Translations under genes and position numbers: made by a program | Part shown: positions 54,811-63,908 of the stretch, in pieces | How the letters are laid out: each line of letters starts with the position of its first letter | Numbering within the stretch: the stretch's first letter is position 1 | Source of the DNA: Streptomyces sp. NA02950 | GTDB lineage: Bacteria; Actinomycetota; Actinomycetes; Streptomycetales; Streptomycetaceae | Direction of reading: 5' to 3' | NCBI RefSeq assembly: GCF_013364155.1 | Contig: NZ_CP054916.1 | Location: 4,957,001-5,021,000 of the forward strand | DNA length: 64,000 bases | The notes under the pieces: generated by a model | What the model was told of the DNA's origin: nothing | The model's input: the letters and a program-made list of their open reading frames with translations, nothing else | Database searches by the model: none

Positions 54811-55959
54811 TCAGCGGCGCTGCTGGGAGAGCCGGAACGCGTCCGCGGCGAGTGCGGCGGCGGCTTCCCTGGTCGCGTGGGCGAGACGTTCGGTACGGAT
54901 CGGGCCGCCGGCCGCCAGGTGCCGGTCGTACGGCAGCGCCCGGACGCTCGCGCCGGTCTCGGTGAGCCGCTGGGCCGCCTTGTCGAGGTCGATGCCGGAG
55001 TGCGGGACGAGTTCGGTGAGCGCCACCACGGTTCCGGTGATCATGTGGCGGGGCAGCCCCCGCATCCACTGGAGCACCGCGTGGGTGCTGGTGATGCCCT
55101 CCAGGGTGGCGGGCGCGGTCAGCACCCGGGCCTGGGCGGCGGCGAGCGCGACGCGGGCGACCTCGGCGGGCAGCGTCTCGCAGTCGACGACGGTCACGCC
55201 GAAGTAGCGGCGCAGCGAGACCATGACCCGCTCGTACGCCTTGGTGTCGAGCATCGTGCCGATCTGGCCCTGGCTGCCGGGGAGCAGCCAGGCGTTGCCC
55301 GGGAGCTGGACGAGATAGCCGGTGACGTCGAGCAGGGACATCTGCGGTTCGACGATGCCCGCCAGATCGCCGGTGGTCCAGCGCACGGACTCGGCGCCGA
55401 GCCGCGACGGCAGCGAGCCGAGTGCCGGATCGGCCTCGACGAGGAGCACCGGATCCTGCCGGTAGTGCGCGTACGCCATGCCGAGCAGCGCCGTCACGGT
55501 CGACTTCCCGGCGCCGCCGCGGATGGAGGTGACGGCGATCTGGCGGCCGGTGGTCACGGGCCGCTGGAGGGTCTCGGCGATGGCGGTGGTCTCGGCGACC
55601 TCGCGCGCGGCCGAGGAGGAGACGGTACGGCGCAAGATTCGCACGGCGCGCGAGGCCAGGTGCTCGCCGTGGCGCGGGCGGTGCGCGGCGGCGGCGAGGG
55701 AGGGGTCGAGCACGGGGCGGGAGTCGGGGGTGTGCGGGGGAGGAGGTGTGACCGGGTGGGGCCGCACGCCGGGCCGTGGCGCGTGCTGTTGGTCCGGGTG
55801 CGGGGGCGGGACCGCCACGGGGGTGTCCGTGGGAGTGCCCACGGGACTGCCCACGGGACTGCCCACGGGACTGTCCACCGGGGGCTCCTGCCCGGGAGTG
55901 CTGCCGTCGTCCCGCAGGGTCCGCAGCACCTCGCCCTGCCAGTTGTCCGCGTTCGCCAT
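54811..55959 (-). CDS. MinD/EspI-like ATPase of the Esx locus
   Basis: A 382-residue protein. A proline-rich, low-complexity N-terminus (about 1-110, with tandem SPVGSPVG units) precedes a SIMIBI ATPase domain: IAVTSIRGGAGKSTVTALLG is a deviant Walker A, with VLLVEADPALGSLPSRLG following. In mycobacterial ESX-1 the similar EspI lowers secretion when ATP is scarce; a similar control role is inferred. The ATG at 55959 (MANADNWQGEVLRTL) is preferred; GAGGG lies upstream. It lies between eccD and eccC. Confidence 0.85.
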   Translation of the reverse strand: MANADNWQGEVLRTLRDDGSTPGQEPPVDSPVGSPVGSPVGTPTDTPVAVPPPHPDQQHAPRPGVRPHPVTPPPPHTPDSRPVLDPSLAAAAHRPRHGEHLASRAVRILRRTVSSSAAREVAETTAIAETLQRPVTTGRQIAVTSIRGGAGKSTVTALLGMAYAHYRQDPVLLVEADPALGSLPSRLGAESVRWTTGDLAGIVEPQMSLLDVTGYLVQLPGNAWLLPGSQGQIGTMLDTKAYERVMVSLRRYFGVTVVDCETLPAEVARVALAAAQARVLTAPATLEGITSTHAVLQWMRGLPRHMITGTVVALTELVPHSGIDLDKAAQRLTETGASVRALPYDRHLAAGGPIRTERLAHATREAAAALAADAFRLSQQRR

Positions 55960-56009
55960 GTCGGCCCTCTTTCCCACCTGCCACCCTGCCCGGAGGGCCG
56001 CGCGTCGAT

Positions 56010-57365
56010 TCAGAACTTGTTGAGCAGTTGTCCGTAGACGCCGAACACACCGACGGCGAGCGGGAAGAGCCCCACGACACCGATGGATTCGGTCAGATCG
56101 GCGATCCGTCGCAGCCGGACCCGTACATGCTCGGGCGGCTGCACCGCCAGCGCCAGCAGCGGCAGGAGGGCCGCCGCGCCCAGCACGGCGAGCGGTCCGG
56201 CGCCCCCGCCCTGCCCCATCCACACGACCACCAGACGGACGACGAGCACCGCGGCGGCAGCGAACAGCGTGACGACCTCGGCGATCAGCGGGAAGGCGCG
56301 CGCCCGGGAGAGCAGCACCAGGGCCACCACGGAGGAGAGCGACACCGTCCACACGGTCGGTTCGTCGCCCATGGTCAGCAGCCAGTCGCCGGACACCGCG
56401 GAGACCGCGGTGACCATCGTCGCGAGGGCGAGACCGCGGTGCGTGGCCGCGAGCGCGTTGCTCACCTGGTGGCGGCTGACGGATGTACCGGCGGAGCGGC
56501 GGTCGTCGAGCGCGGTGAGGCCGGAGGCCATGAGCGCGAGCCGCGGCAGCAGTCCGAGGAGGACGATGGAGAAGACCGCCATCACGGCGCCGAGCCGGGC
56601 CGTGTCGTCCTGTGCGGCCGCGACGGCCAGCCATACGACGGCGAGGACGACGGTGGCCCCGGCGCCGACGAGGCCGCCGCGGCCGAGCGGCGAGAAGTAG
56701 CCGAGCAGGGCCAGTGTCAGGGCGGCCGCACCCGCGACGGCGGCGAGCCGCGCGGTCCCCGACCAGCCGTGGGCGTCGGCGGCGGTCCACGCGGTGAGGA
56801 CGCCGAGTCCGCCGGAGGCGATCAGCAGGGCCGTGGCGAGCCCGCGGTTTCCCCGGCCGACCTTGGCGGCGGCCGCACCGGCCGCGGCGAGGAGGAGCGC
56901 GACGACGGCGAGGGCCGTGGCGAGCGTGTCGAGCGCGACCTCGCGGCGGGCGAGCAGCCCGGCGAGCACCGCGAAGACCACGGTGGCCACGCCCGCGCCG
57001 ATCCGGCGCGCGGCCGGGCGCCAGCGCCACGTCTGGAGGTCGAGGTCGTCCGCGACCAGATCGGTCACGTCGTGCACCACGGGCGCGGGCGGCGCCGCAT
57101 GCGCCCGTACGAGCCGCAGGACGGCTCCGTCCGCTATCTCCGCCGAGGAGAGCGTGGCGTCGTGCGGCAGCGCGGAGCCGTCGGCTGTGATCAACTGCCG
57201 GGTCATCGGCCGCGATGCGGCCCGGTCGTCCAGCAACTGGAGGATGTCCGGCAGCAACTGCCCGATCGGAGCGTCCGAGGGCAGGACGATATCCGCCCGG
57301 CGGCGCTCGCCGATCAGCGTCACCCGGCTGAGCTGTGCCCGGGAAGTCGATGCTGTGTTCACCAC
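56010..57365 (-). CDS. eccD: Type VII secretion membrane protein EccD
   Basis: A 451-residue protein with an N-terminal ubiquitin-like (YukD) domain (SRVTLIGERRRADIVLPSDAP, about 10-90) and then eleven hydrophobic helices to the C-terminus. EccD forms the channel-like core of the Esx membrane complex. The first codon is GTG, directly followed by another GTG; ribosome site is weak, so the start may be one codon off. It follows a small membrane protein gene and precedes the MinD-like ATPase. Confidence 0.93.
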   Translation of the reverse strand: MVNTASTSRAQLSRVTLIGERRRADIVLPSDAPIGQLLPDILQLLDDRAASRPMTRQLITADGSALPHDATLSSAEIADGAVLRLVRAHAAPPAPVVHDVTDLVADDLDLQTWRWRPAARRIGAGVATVVFAVLAGLLARREVALDTLATALAVVALLLAAAGAAAAKVGRGNRGLATALLIASGGLGVLTAWTAADAHGWSGTARLAAVAGAAALTLALLGYFSPLGRGGLVGAGATVVLAVVWLAVAAAQDDTARLGAVMAVFSIVLLGLLPRLALMASGLTALDDRRSAGTSVSRHQVSNALAATHRGLALATMVTAVSAVSGDWLLTMGDEPTVWTVSLSSVVALVLLSRARAFPLIAEVVTLFAAAAVLVVRLVVVWMGQGGGAGPLAVLGAAALLPLLALAVQPPEHVRVRLRRIADLTESIGVVGLFPLAVGVFGVYGQLLNKF

Positions 57366-57419
57366 GTGGGGGAACCTATCGTCGCGACGTCGAGAGCGTG
57401 AATGCGGTCGGCCACAATG

Positions 57420-57758
57420 TCAACCCTTATCGGATTTCTCGGACGTGCCGGAGTTCTTGGGGTCAGGTGTCCGAGGTGGCTGCTGGTACTGCTGTTCCTG
57501 GCGCTGCCGCTTCTCCTGCTCGTCCTTCTGCTTCTGCAGGGTGTGCTGGAGGAACGACCATCCGACGCACCCCGCGCAGAGGACGGCGGCGATCGCGATT
57601 CCGGCGAACATCTTCCCGATCCGCTCATCCGCCGTACGCCGCGCACGCTGAGCGCCGAACAGCAGCGCGTCCCGCATTCTGCGGCGGCGTACCGCGACCG
57701 ACTCCAGGAGCTGGCTGTCGTAATCCCGTGCCACTGGTCTGGGAGTCCTCCTCCTCAC
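57420..57758 (-). CDS. Single-pass membrane protein of the Esx locus
   Basis: A 112-residue protein. A basic N-terminal helix (YDSQLLESVAVRRRRMRDAL) is followed by one hydrophobic helix (MFAGIAIAAVLCAGCVGWSF) and a charged, glutamine-rich coiled-coil-like tail. It predicts a cytosolic N-terminus and an outside tail. The first GTG is used here; an internal GTG eight codons later (VARDYDSQ) is equally possible. It may be an accessory part of the secretion membrane complex, judging only from position. Confidence 0.72.
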   Translation of the reverse strand: MRRRTPRPVARDYDSQLLESVAVRRRRMRDALLFGAQRARRTADERIGKMFAGIAIAAVLCAGCVGWSFLQHTLQKQKDEQEKRQRQEQQYQQPPRTPDPKNSGTSEKSDKG

Positions 57759-57906
57759 GGCCTCTCTGCAACGTAAGCCATCATGTGTGGGCCGTACAGT
57801 CCGGGTCGGCTGTGCCGGAGCTGAGGATTGCGGCTCGCGGTGGCCCCGCCGAGTTCAGCTCCCTCCGCTGGTGATCTCCCGCAACGATGCCTTCAGCCGG
57901 TGCGGC

Positions 57907-58218
57907 TCAGCCGATGTTGTCGACCGCGGCCTTCGCACGCGACAGCGTGTGCTGCGCGGTGCCGTCGTTCTTCTCCAGCGTCGTCTTCAGCAACTGGATG
58001 ATGTTCTTGACCTCCTGCGAGGAGCGGTTCCAGCGCTGCTCCTTGCCGTGGTACTCATCCGCCACACCATCCGCCCTGAAATCGGCCATCGCCGCCTTCA
58101 CCTGGGCATCACGCGCGGTGATCACTTCCTCCAGACGGGCGATCACCGCCTGGATATTGCCCTGCGCGTCCGCGGAAGCCCCCGTGTCGTACGAGCGGCG
58201 GTCACTGCCGGCAGCCAT
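57907..58218 (-). CDS. WXG100-superfamily (ESAT-6-like) protein
   Basis: A 103-residue helical hairpin protein. Two long helices flank HGKEQRWNRSSQEV, where the WXG turn is present as W-N-R, so the tryptophan is kept and the glycine lost. Length and position next to a second such gene indicate a secreted heterodimer of the Esx type, exported by EccC. AGTGAGC upstream gives a modest ribosome site to the ATG at 58218. Confidence 0.85.
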   Translation of the reverse strand: MAAGSDRRSYDTGASADAQGNIQAVIARLEEVITARDAQVKAAMADFRADGVADEYHGKEQRWNRSSQEVKNIIQLLKTTLEKNDGTAQHTLSRAKAAVDNIG

Positions 58219-58271
58219 GAAAGCTCACTCCCCATCGAGCTCGAAGGAAAAATGCGGTCGGCGGCCCCGGA

Positions 58272-58604
58272 TCAGCGGCCGGAGAAACGGGCCGCGTCGA
58301 AGTTGGCCGCGCCCATCTGCGTCCGCGCGTTGTCACCCTGCTCCTGGTCACCCGAGCTGAACGCCGAGTCCATCCCCGACTGACCACCCAGGATCGAGGA
58401 CAACGCGCCGTGCAGGGACCGCGAGATCTCATCCGACCGCGCCTTGAACGAGTCGAACGCCGCCTTGCCCGAGCCATTGAACCTTCCCTCCAACGGCTCC
58501 GCGGCCTGCACCAGTTGGCGAATCAGCGCACCGAGATCATCACTTGACCCACGCGACTTCGACTGCAGCGTCGACAGCGTCTGCGCTCCCATGTCGAACT
58601 TCAT
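58272..58604 (-). CDS. WXG100-superfamily (CFP-10-like) partner protein
   Basis: A 110-residue helical protein. MKFDMGAQTLSTLQSKSRGS begins the first helix, and the turn reads GRFNGSGKAAFDSF: the tryptophan of WXG is replaced by Phe while the glycine is kept. The tail is flexible and ends NFDAARFSGR. It is the probable partner of the following Esx protein, 53 bases away. The ATG at 58604 is fixed by GAGGGGGG upstream. Confidence 0.88.
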   Translation of the reverse strand: MKFDMGAQTLSTLQSKSRGSSDDLGALIRQLVQAAEPLEGRFNGSGKAAFDSFKARSDEISRSLHGALSSILGGQSGMDSAFSSGDQEQGDNARTQMGAANFDAARFSGR

Positions 58605-58746
58605 CCGGCCCCCCTCGCCGAGCGATAAGCATGAAGGTCGTTTCCAGGTCCATCCTTCCAACTCCGCAAAATCGCCGCAACGGACAAACGGCAGGCCGTG
58701 ACACAGGCGTGACGGGAGTGTCGAACCTCTCATGCTCCGTCGCAAG

Positions 58747-59499
58747 TTATTGATCTCCGTCGGAAGAGATGTCGATCTCCACGCCGCCGTCGCGCAACGC
58801 CTCCACGGCCCAGGAGAGTTCGTCCTCGTCGATGTTCCGCCGTGACACCTCGAAGTCCCGCCACACCAGGCGGAAGAGCCTCCGGCGCCCGCCACCGCTG
58901 TTGCTCAGACAGTCGTCGAGTGCGCTGGGGTTGGATCCGAGGTAGCCGCCCGGGCCGTTGACGGCCTCGCCGAGGGCACAGTAGAAGCTGTCGATGGTGG
59001 CGAGGTCGGCTCCGGCGATCTCGTACGTGTCCGCGTCGCCGTAGACCCTCGCCCGGTGCCCCGCACTGAACCACGCCTGCTGGACGACGTGCAGCCAGCT
59101 TCTGTGTGCCTCGGCGGGAAGGTCCTTCCACGCTCCGGAGGCGACGGGTGGGCCATGGGACCAGGTGCGCCAGATCTCCCCCGCATAGGGGTACGGCAGG
59201 GTGTATCCACCCAAGGAGATCGTGAGATCGGTGCGGCCATGACCGCCTTCGGTATCGCGTGCGCCGATGACCTCGATGGCCCCTACGTAATACGAGCCGA
59301 TCTCTTTTCCCCGGACGTCCCTCACCTGGAACTCCACATCCCCGAAGGAAAGGGGAAGTTTCTCCGGCTCGAGTGATGTTCCGACGGCGACGACCGGGCC
59401 CGATTCCCCGGTCGAGGGATCGGCGAAGAATCCACGCAGATCATCCGCCGTCAGGATTTCCCGCTGGGTCTCGTCTTCGACGAATCGATACATGTTCAT
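58747..59499 (-). CDS. Immunity protein with C-terminal barstar domain
   Basis: A 250-residue cytosolic protein. The C-terminal ~100 residues (YEIAGADLATIDSFYCALGE, then GYLGSNPSALDDCLSN and RLVWRDFEVSRR) match the barstar fold: helix, loop with an acidic pair, and a strand-helix WRxFExS unit. Barstar plugs the active site of barnase-type RNases. The N-terminal ~130 residues (MNMYRFVEDETQREILTADD, then LGGYTLPYPYAGEIWRTWSH) are of unknown type. The ATG at 59499 lies two bases after the stop of the RHS toxin gene, so both are translated together. It is expected to neutralise that toxin inside the producer. Confidence 0.82.
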   Translation of the reverse strand: MNMYRFVEDETQREILTADDLRGFFADPSTGESGPVVAVGTSLEPEKLPLSFGDVEFQVRDVRGKEIGSYYVGAIEVIGARDTEGGHGRTDLTISLGGYTLPYPYAGEIWRTWSHGPPVASGAWKDLPAEAHRSWLHVVQQAWFSAGHRARVYGDADTYEIAGADLATIDSFYCALGEAVNGPGGYLGSNPSALDDCLSNSGGGRRRLFRLVWRDFEVSRRNIDEDELSWAVEALRDGGVEIDISSDGDQ

Positions 59500-59501
59500 G
59501 A

Positions 59502-62500
59502 TCAACCCCAGCCGTCATCCGGGAAATGCGGGGCGGTGAAGGGGTGAATGGTGTCGTAGTGATCGGTGCTCCACCCCATGACCTTACGTCCGTCGGGAAG
59601 GGTCTTCACGAGGATCCGCGCCTTGTCGGGCACCTTGGCGCCCGGGACCTCGTACTCGGTCGCACCCTTCCACGGGCGCTCATGCGCCCTCTTGCCCTTG
59701 AATATCTTCGGGTCACCGTTGTCGTCCAGGCGCGGGACTCCGTTGCCTTCCCTGATGTCGTCGTACGCCCTGACGAACGGCTTCGGCAGCCCCGTCGGCA
59801 TCGGGTCGGACAGGCGCGGCTGCCTCTTCTCCTTGTCCTTGCAGCCTTTGAGGCCGAGGGGGTCCTGCCAGGTGTGGGGGTTGGGGACGTAGGTGTGGGG
59901 GCTGGGTGCCGGTGCGAGGCCGAGCGGGTCGGGGGTGAGATAGCGGGCGGTTTCGGGGTCGTAGTAGCGGTGGTGGTTGTAGTGGAGGCCGGTTTCGGGG
60001 TCGGCGTACTGGCCGGGGAAGCGGAGGGGGCAGGCCGTGGCGTCGGGGGGTGCGGTGAGGGGGGTTCCCCACAGAGTGGTGCGGGCCTGCCAGGCGAGGG
60101 TGCCGTCAGGGGTGATGAGTTCGGTGGGGGTGCCGGTGGGGTCGGTGACGACCGTGTGGAACCGGGTGGTGCCGGGTTCCTGGTCGCTCTGGGTGAGGGG
60201 TTGATGGGTGTCGGGGGCGTAGTCCCAGGTGGTGATCAGCCCGTGGTGGGTGGTCTGTTCGGCGAGACGGGTGTGGTCCCAATCAAAGATGAAGGTGGTG
60301 TTGCCGGGGCCGGTCTTGCCGATGCGGCGGCCGAGGGGGTCGTAGGTGTAGGTCCATTCGCCGCCGTCGGGGGTGGTGGTCGTGGTGAGGTGGCCGTGGG
60401 TGTTCCAGGTGTAGGTCCAGGTGCGGGTCTGGCCGTTGAGGAGTTTGCGGGTCTTGCGGATGAGCCGGCCGGCGGCGTCGTGGTGGTAGGTGGTGGGACC
60501 GGCGTGCTGGATGAGGGTGCCGGTGTGGCTGCGGTCGCCGGTACTGAGGTGGTCGGGGGCGGTGGCGTGGGTCTGGTTGCCCGCACGGTCGTAGGCGTAT
60601 TTCTCGGTCCAGCCGTGGGCCTGGACGCCGGTGACGCGGCCCTGGGGGTCGAGAGTGAAGTGACGGGTTCCGGTGGTCAGTTCGCGGATCCCGGTGAGGT
60701 GGCCGTCGGGGCGGTAGCTGTAGGAGCGGTGCTGGAGCAGGTCGTCGTGGGGTGAGCTGGTGAGGCTCTGGGTGGCCAGACGGCCGGAGGGGTCCCAGGT
60801 CTGGTCGAGGGTGACGGCGCCGGTGGAGCGTCGTGTTTCGCGGCCGGTGGCGTCATAGGCGAACGTCAGGGTCTGCTCGGCCGTGGTGAGGGCGGTCGGC
60901 AGACCCATCGGGTCGTAGCTCCAGGTGGAGGTCAGACCCGAGGGCGTGGTGCGCCGGGTACGGTTGCCCACCGCGTCGTAGCCGTAGGTGGTGGTGCGGC
61001 CGTTGACGGTCTCGGCGACCACGCGGGCCATCGGGTCACGCTCCAGGATCAGATCCGCCTGGGCGTTCGTCGCGCGGCAGAGTGATCCGGTCGCGTCGTA
61101 GGAGTAGACCGTCTCCTCTCCCGTGGCCTCGTCGTGCTGGGTGACCACGCGCCCGGCCGCGTCGAGCGTGAAGCGCACGGTCTCCCCGAGGGCGTTGGTC
61201 CGGGCGGTGAGGCGGCCCGCGGCATCGCGGGTGTAGGTGGTGGTGGCGCCGTTGAAGTCGGTCTCCGCGACCAGACGGCCCGCGGCGTCGTACTCGTACC
61301 GCCACTGGAGGCCCTGGGGGTTGGTGACCGTGGTCAGACGCAGCTCGCTGTCGTAGGCGAAGGCGTAATCGGCGCCGTTGGGATCGGTCCGGGAAGCGGT
61401 CTGGTCGAAGTGGGTGTGGCTGAACCGTGTGGTGTTCCCCGCCAGGTCGGTGTGGAGGGCGAGATTGCTCTCGGTGTCCCACTGCCACACCTCGCGGGCG
61501 CCGTCGGGGGTTTCGCGCCAGGAGGGTCTGCCCTCGATGGTCCAGCCGTGCCGGGTGGTCCGGCCCAGCGGATCCGTGACGGCCGTGATCTGGCCGTGCG
61601 GGCCACGGCGGACGTGGGTGGTGCCGCCCGACGGGTCGCTGATGGCGGCGGGGAGGCCCAACGCGTCGGGGCTGATGGTGGTGGTGTGGCCCAGGGCGTC
61701 GGTGATGGAGGTGAGGTGGCCGAGGGTGTTGTAGGTGTAGTGGGTGGTGGCGCCGGTGGGGTCGGTGGTGGAGGTGCGGTCCCCGCGGTCGTTGTAGGTG
61801 TGGCGCCAGACGGTGCCGTCGGGTTCGTGGAGCTCGGTGGGCAGGTCGTGGCGGTCGTAGACGGCCACGGTCACGCTGCCGTCGGGGCGCTCGACCGCGG
61901 TCGGACGGCCCTCGTCGTCGTAGCGGTAGCGGGTGGTGTGGCCGAGGGGATCGGTGACGGCGATGGGGTGGCGGTTGTGTTCGTCCCATGCGGTGCGGGT
62001 GGTGTTGCCCAGCGGATCGGTCTCCGCGATCACCTTGTAGGCGTCGTTGTGGACGTAGGTGGTGGTGTGGCCGAGGGAGTCGGTGTAGCGGGTGGTGCGG
62101 CCGTCCGCTGCGTAGTGCAGCCGACCCGACAGGATCCCGTCCGGTCCGATGCCACGGAGTACCCGGCCACGGTGGTCGTAGACGTAGGCGTAGGTGGTGC
62201 CGTTGCGGTCCGTCCACGACGTCATCCGGTGCTTGTCGTCATACCGGTAACGCAGTGGCCTGGCCGTGGAGTTGACGACCTCCGACAGGTTCCCCGCCTC
62301 GTCGTAGCCGTAGGAGATCAGAGTGGTGCTGTGCTGGTGGTCCTCGCCGTGGAGCATGCGCAGCGCGGTGATCCGCAGCAGCTTCGGATCGGTGTCGATC
62401 GCGATGCGGTAGCCGCCGGAGTGGTTGATCTCGGCCGGGGTGCCCTGCGCGTCATAGCCGATGGTGACACGGTCGCCGTCACCGGTGCGATCGGTGATCG

Positions 62501-63908
62501 CCGTCAGCGCCAGCTCCCGGCCACCCGCCGGGAGCGGTGCGAAGTGCAGCGTCCGGTTCAGTTCCGCTGCGGTGACGGTGAACGTGCCGTCCGGCTTGCC
62601 GTCCCAGCACAGCGGCCATCGGGGACCCGACGTCGGATACGTGGGGACATCGCGCTCCGGTACGGGGTAGGTGAGCAGCATGCCGTCGTCCGCGACATAG
62701 ACCACGCCCGCGTCGTCGATCTCCAGCCGCTGGTCCAGCGTGCCCGCCCACGTGCGGCCGAACCAGCCACCACAGGGGTGCCCGGAGACATAGTGTCGCT
62801 CCAGCACCAGCGGCAGGGCACCGGGCAGGCTGACATCCGTGTCCGACATGACCATCTCGCCGGTGGCCACATCGATCGGCTCGCCGGTGGTGCACTTCTT
62901 GTCACCAGGGGTGCAGGACTGTCCCGGGTTCTCATCCGTGTGCCGGCGCGCCCGCCCGTCCCGGCTCAGCGCCCGTTCGCGGTTGAGGAGACGTTGTGCC
63001 GCGCTTTTGGCGGTGGAGGCGCCGCGGCGGACGGCGCCGGAGCCCCCGGAGGCCAGCGCCAGGAGGAGTTCGGGGGTGAGCTGACCGGCGGCGCGGGCGG
63101 GGTTGCGCTGCCATTCGTCCCAGTTGACGACGGCCTTGGCGAACTCCTTGGGGTGATCGGCGGCGTAGGCGGCGCCGTCGGCCATGCCCGCGAGCCGCAG
63201 ACCGGCGCCGCCGACGCCGCCGTTGACGAGGTCGTCGAAGTCGTCGTACCAGCCGCCGACGGTGTCCCCCGCACCACCGAAGAAGTCCCCCGCACCCTTT
63301 TTGAACTTGTCCCATCCCGACGGGGCCGGAGGCTTGTCCGGGGCCTCCTTCGCGGCGGTGTCGAGCTTCTTCTTCGCCGACGTGACCGTGAGCCCGAGCT
63401 CGTGCTCCAGCTTGTCCAGCCGCGCGTAGCAGTCGTTCAGCGCCGCCAGCCCCGGATCCTCCTCCGGCGGGCGCTCCGGCAGCGTCTCGTCCTTGCGGTC
63501 CACCGCCTCGTTGTACTTCCGCACCCGCTCCCAGTAGTGCTTGGACGCCGCCCGCGCCTCATCGGCATCGTCGATGATCGGCTTGACCCGCTTCTGCACC
63601 GAGCGCAACTTGTCCGCATACGCATCCAGCGCACTGGCGGCGGAGGTGAAGTACTTGTCCGCCGACTCCAGCTCCAACGGCAACGTGTCCGTCGCGCCCT
63701 TGAAGCCCTCGTTGGCCGCACCGGTCCAGTTCATCAACGACAGGACACCCAGCTGGTCCTCCCCGTCCTTGAACGCCCCGGCATAAGCCCGCAGCTTGAC
63801 CGCCAGCGCCTCCACCGTCTTCGGCGACCCCGGAATCACCTCGGAAGGCTTCGCCCCCTGGGGTATCCGCTCGGTCCCGCCGCCGTCGATGGCGTCCTTG
63901 TGCGTCAT
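59502..63908 (-). CDS. RHS-repeat polymorphic toxin with WXG-like N-terminus and barnase-type RNase tip
   Basis: A 1468-residue toxin. Residues 1-200 are helical with NWTGAANEGF (Trp61) like WXG/T7SS signal domains. A DUF6531 part starts near residue 335 (GEPIDVATGEMVMSDTDVSL). Then about 1000 residues of RHS/YD repeats form a shell, ending with the core RYYDPETARYLTPDPLGL. After DPLGLKGCKD come 114 variable residues. In them E1418 (GATEYEV), R1431 (ARILV) and H1450 (TDHYDTI) match the catalytic Glu-Arg-His of barnase/guanyl RNases. It is probably exported by the neighbouring Esx system and kills rivals by RNA cleavage. ATG at 63908 follows GGGGAAGGGAA. Confidence 0.9.
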   Translation of the reverse strand: MTHKDAIDGGGTERIPQGAKPSEVIPGSPKTVEALAVKLRAYAGAFKDGEDQLGVLSLMNWTGAANEGFKGATDTLPLELESADKYFTSAASALDAYADKLRSVQKRVKPIIDDADEARAASKHYWERVRKYNEAVDRKDETLPERPPEEDPGLAALNDCYARLDKLEHELGLTVTSAKKKLDTAAKEAPDKPPAPSGWDKFKKGAGDFFGGAGDTVGGWYDDFDDLVNGGVGGAGLRLAGMADGAAYAADHPKEFAKAVVNWDEWQRNPARAAGQLTPELLLALASGGSGAVRRGASTAKSAAQRLLNRERALSRDGRARRHTDENPGQSCTPGDKKCTTGEPIDVATGEMVMSDTDVSLPGALPLVLERHYVSGHPCGGWFGRTWAGTLDQRLEIDDAGVVYVADDGMLLTYPVPERDVPTYPTSGPRWPLCWDGKPDGTFTVTAAELNRTLHFAPLPAGGRELALTAITDRTGDGDRVTIGYDAQGTPAEINHSGGYRIAIDTDPKLLRITALRMLHGEDHQHSTTLISYGYDEAGNLSEVVNSTARPLRYRYDDKHRMTSWTDRNGTTYAYVYDHRGRVLRGIGPDGILSGRLHYAADGRTTRYTDSLGHTTTYVHNDAYKVIAETDPLGNTTRTAWDEHNRHPIAVTDPLGHTTRYRYDDEGRPTAVERPDGSVTVAVYDRHDLPTELHEPDGTVWRHTYNDRGDRTSTTDPTGATTHYTYNTLGHLTSITDALGHTTTISPDALGLPAAISDPSGGTTHVRRGPHGQITAVTDPLGRTTRHGWTIEGRPSWRETPDGAREVWQWDTESNLALHTDLAGNTTRFSHTHFDQTASRTDPNGADYAFAYDSELRLTTVTNPQGLQWRYEYDAAGRLVAETDFNGATTTYTRDAAGRLTARTNALGETVRFTLDAAGRVVTQHDEATGEETVYSYDATGSLCRATNAQADLILERDPMARVVAETVNGRTTTYGYDAVGNRTRRTTPSGLTSTWSYDPMGLPTALTTAEQTLTFAYDATGRETRRSTGAVTLDQTWDPSGRLATQSLTSSPHDDLLQHRSYSYRPDGHLTGIRELTTGTRHFTLDPQGRVTGVQAHGWTEKYAYDRAGNQTHATAPDHLSTGDRSHTGTLIQHAGPTTYHHDAAGRLIRKTRKLLNGQTRTWTYTWNTHGHLTTTTTPDGGEWTYTYDPLGRRIGKTGPGNTTFIFDWDHTRLAEQTTHHGLITTWDYAPDTHQPLTQSDQEPGTTRFHTVVTDPTGTPTELITPDGTLAWQARTTLWGTPLTAPPDATACPLRFPGQYADPETGLHYNHHRYYDPETARYLTPDPLGLAPAPSPHTYVPNPHTWQDPLGLKGCKDKEKRQPRLSDPMPTGLPKPFVRAYDDIREGNGVPRLDDNGDPKIFKGKRAHERPWKGATEYEVPGAKVPDKARILVKTLPDGRKVMGWSTDHYDTIHPFTAPHFPDDGWG

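Noticed and set aside
59526..60755. 409-codon Val/Gly-rich plus-strand open frame
   Set aside because: Antisense to RHS repeats; the apparent regularity mirrors the YD repeat.
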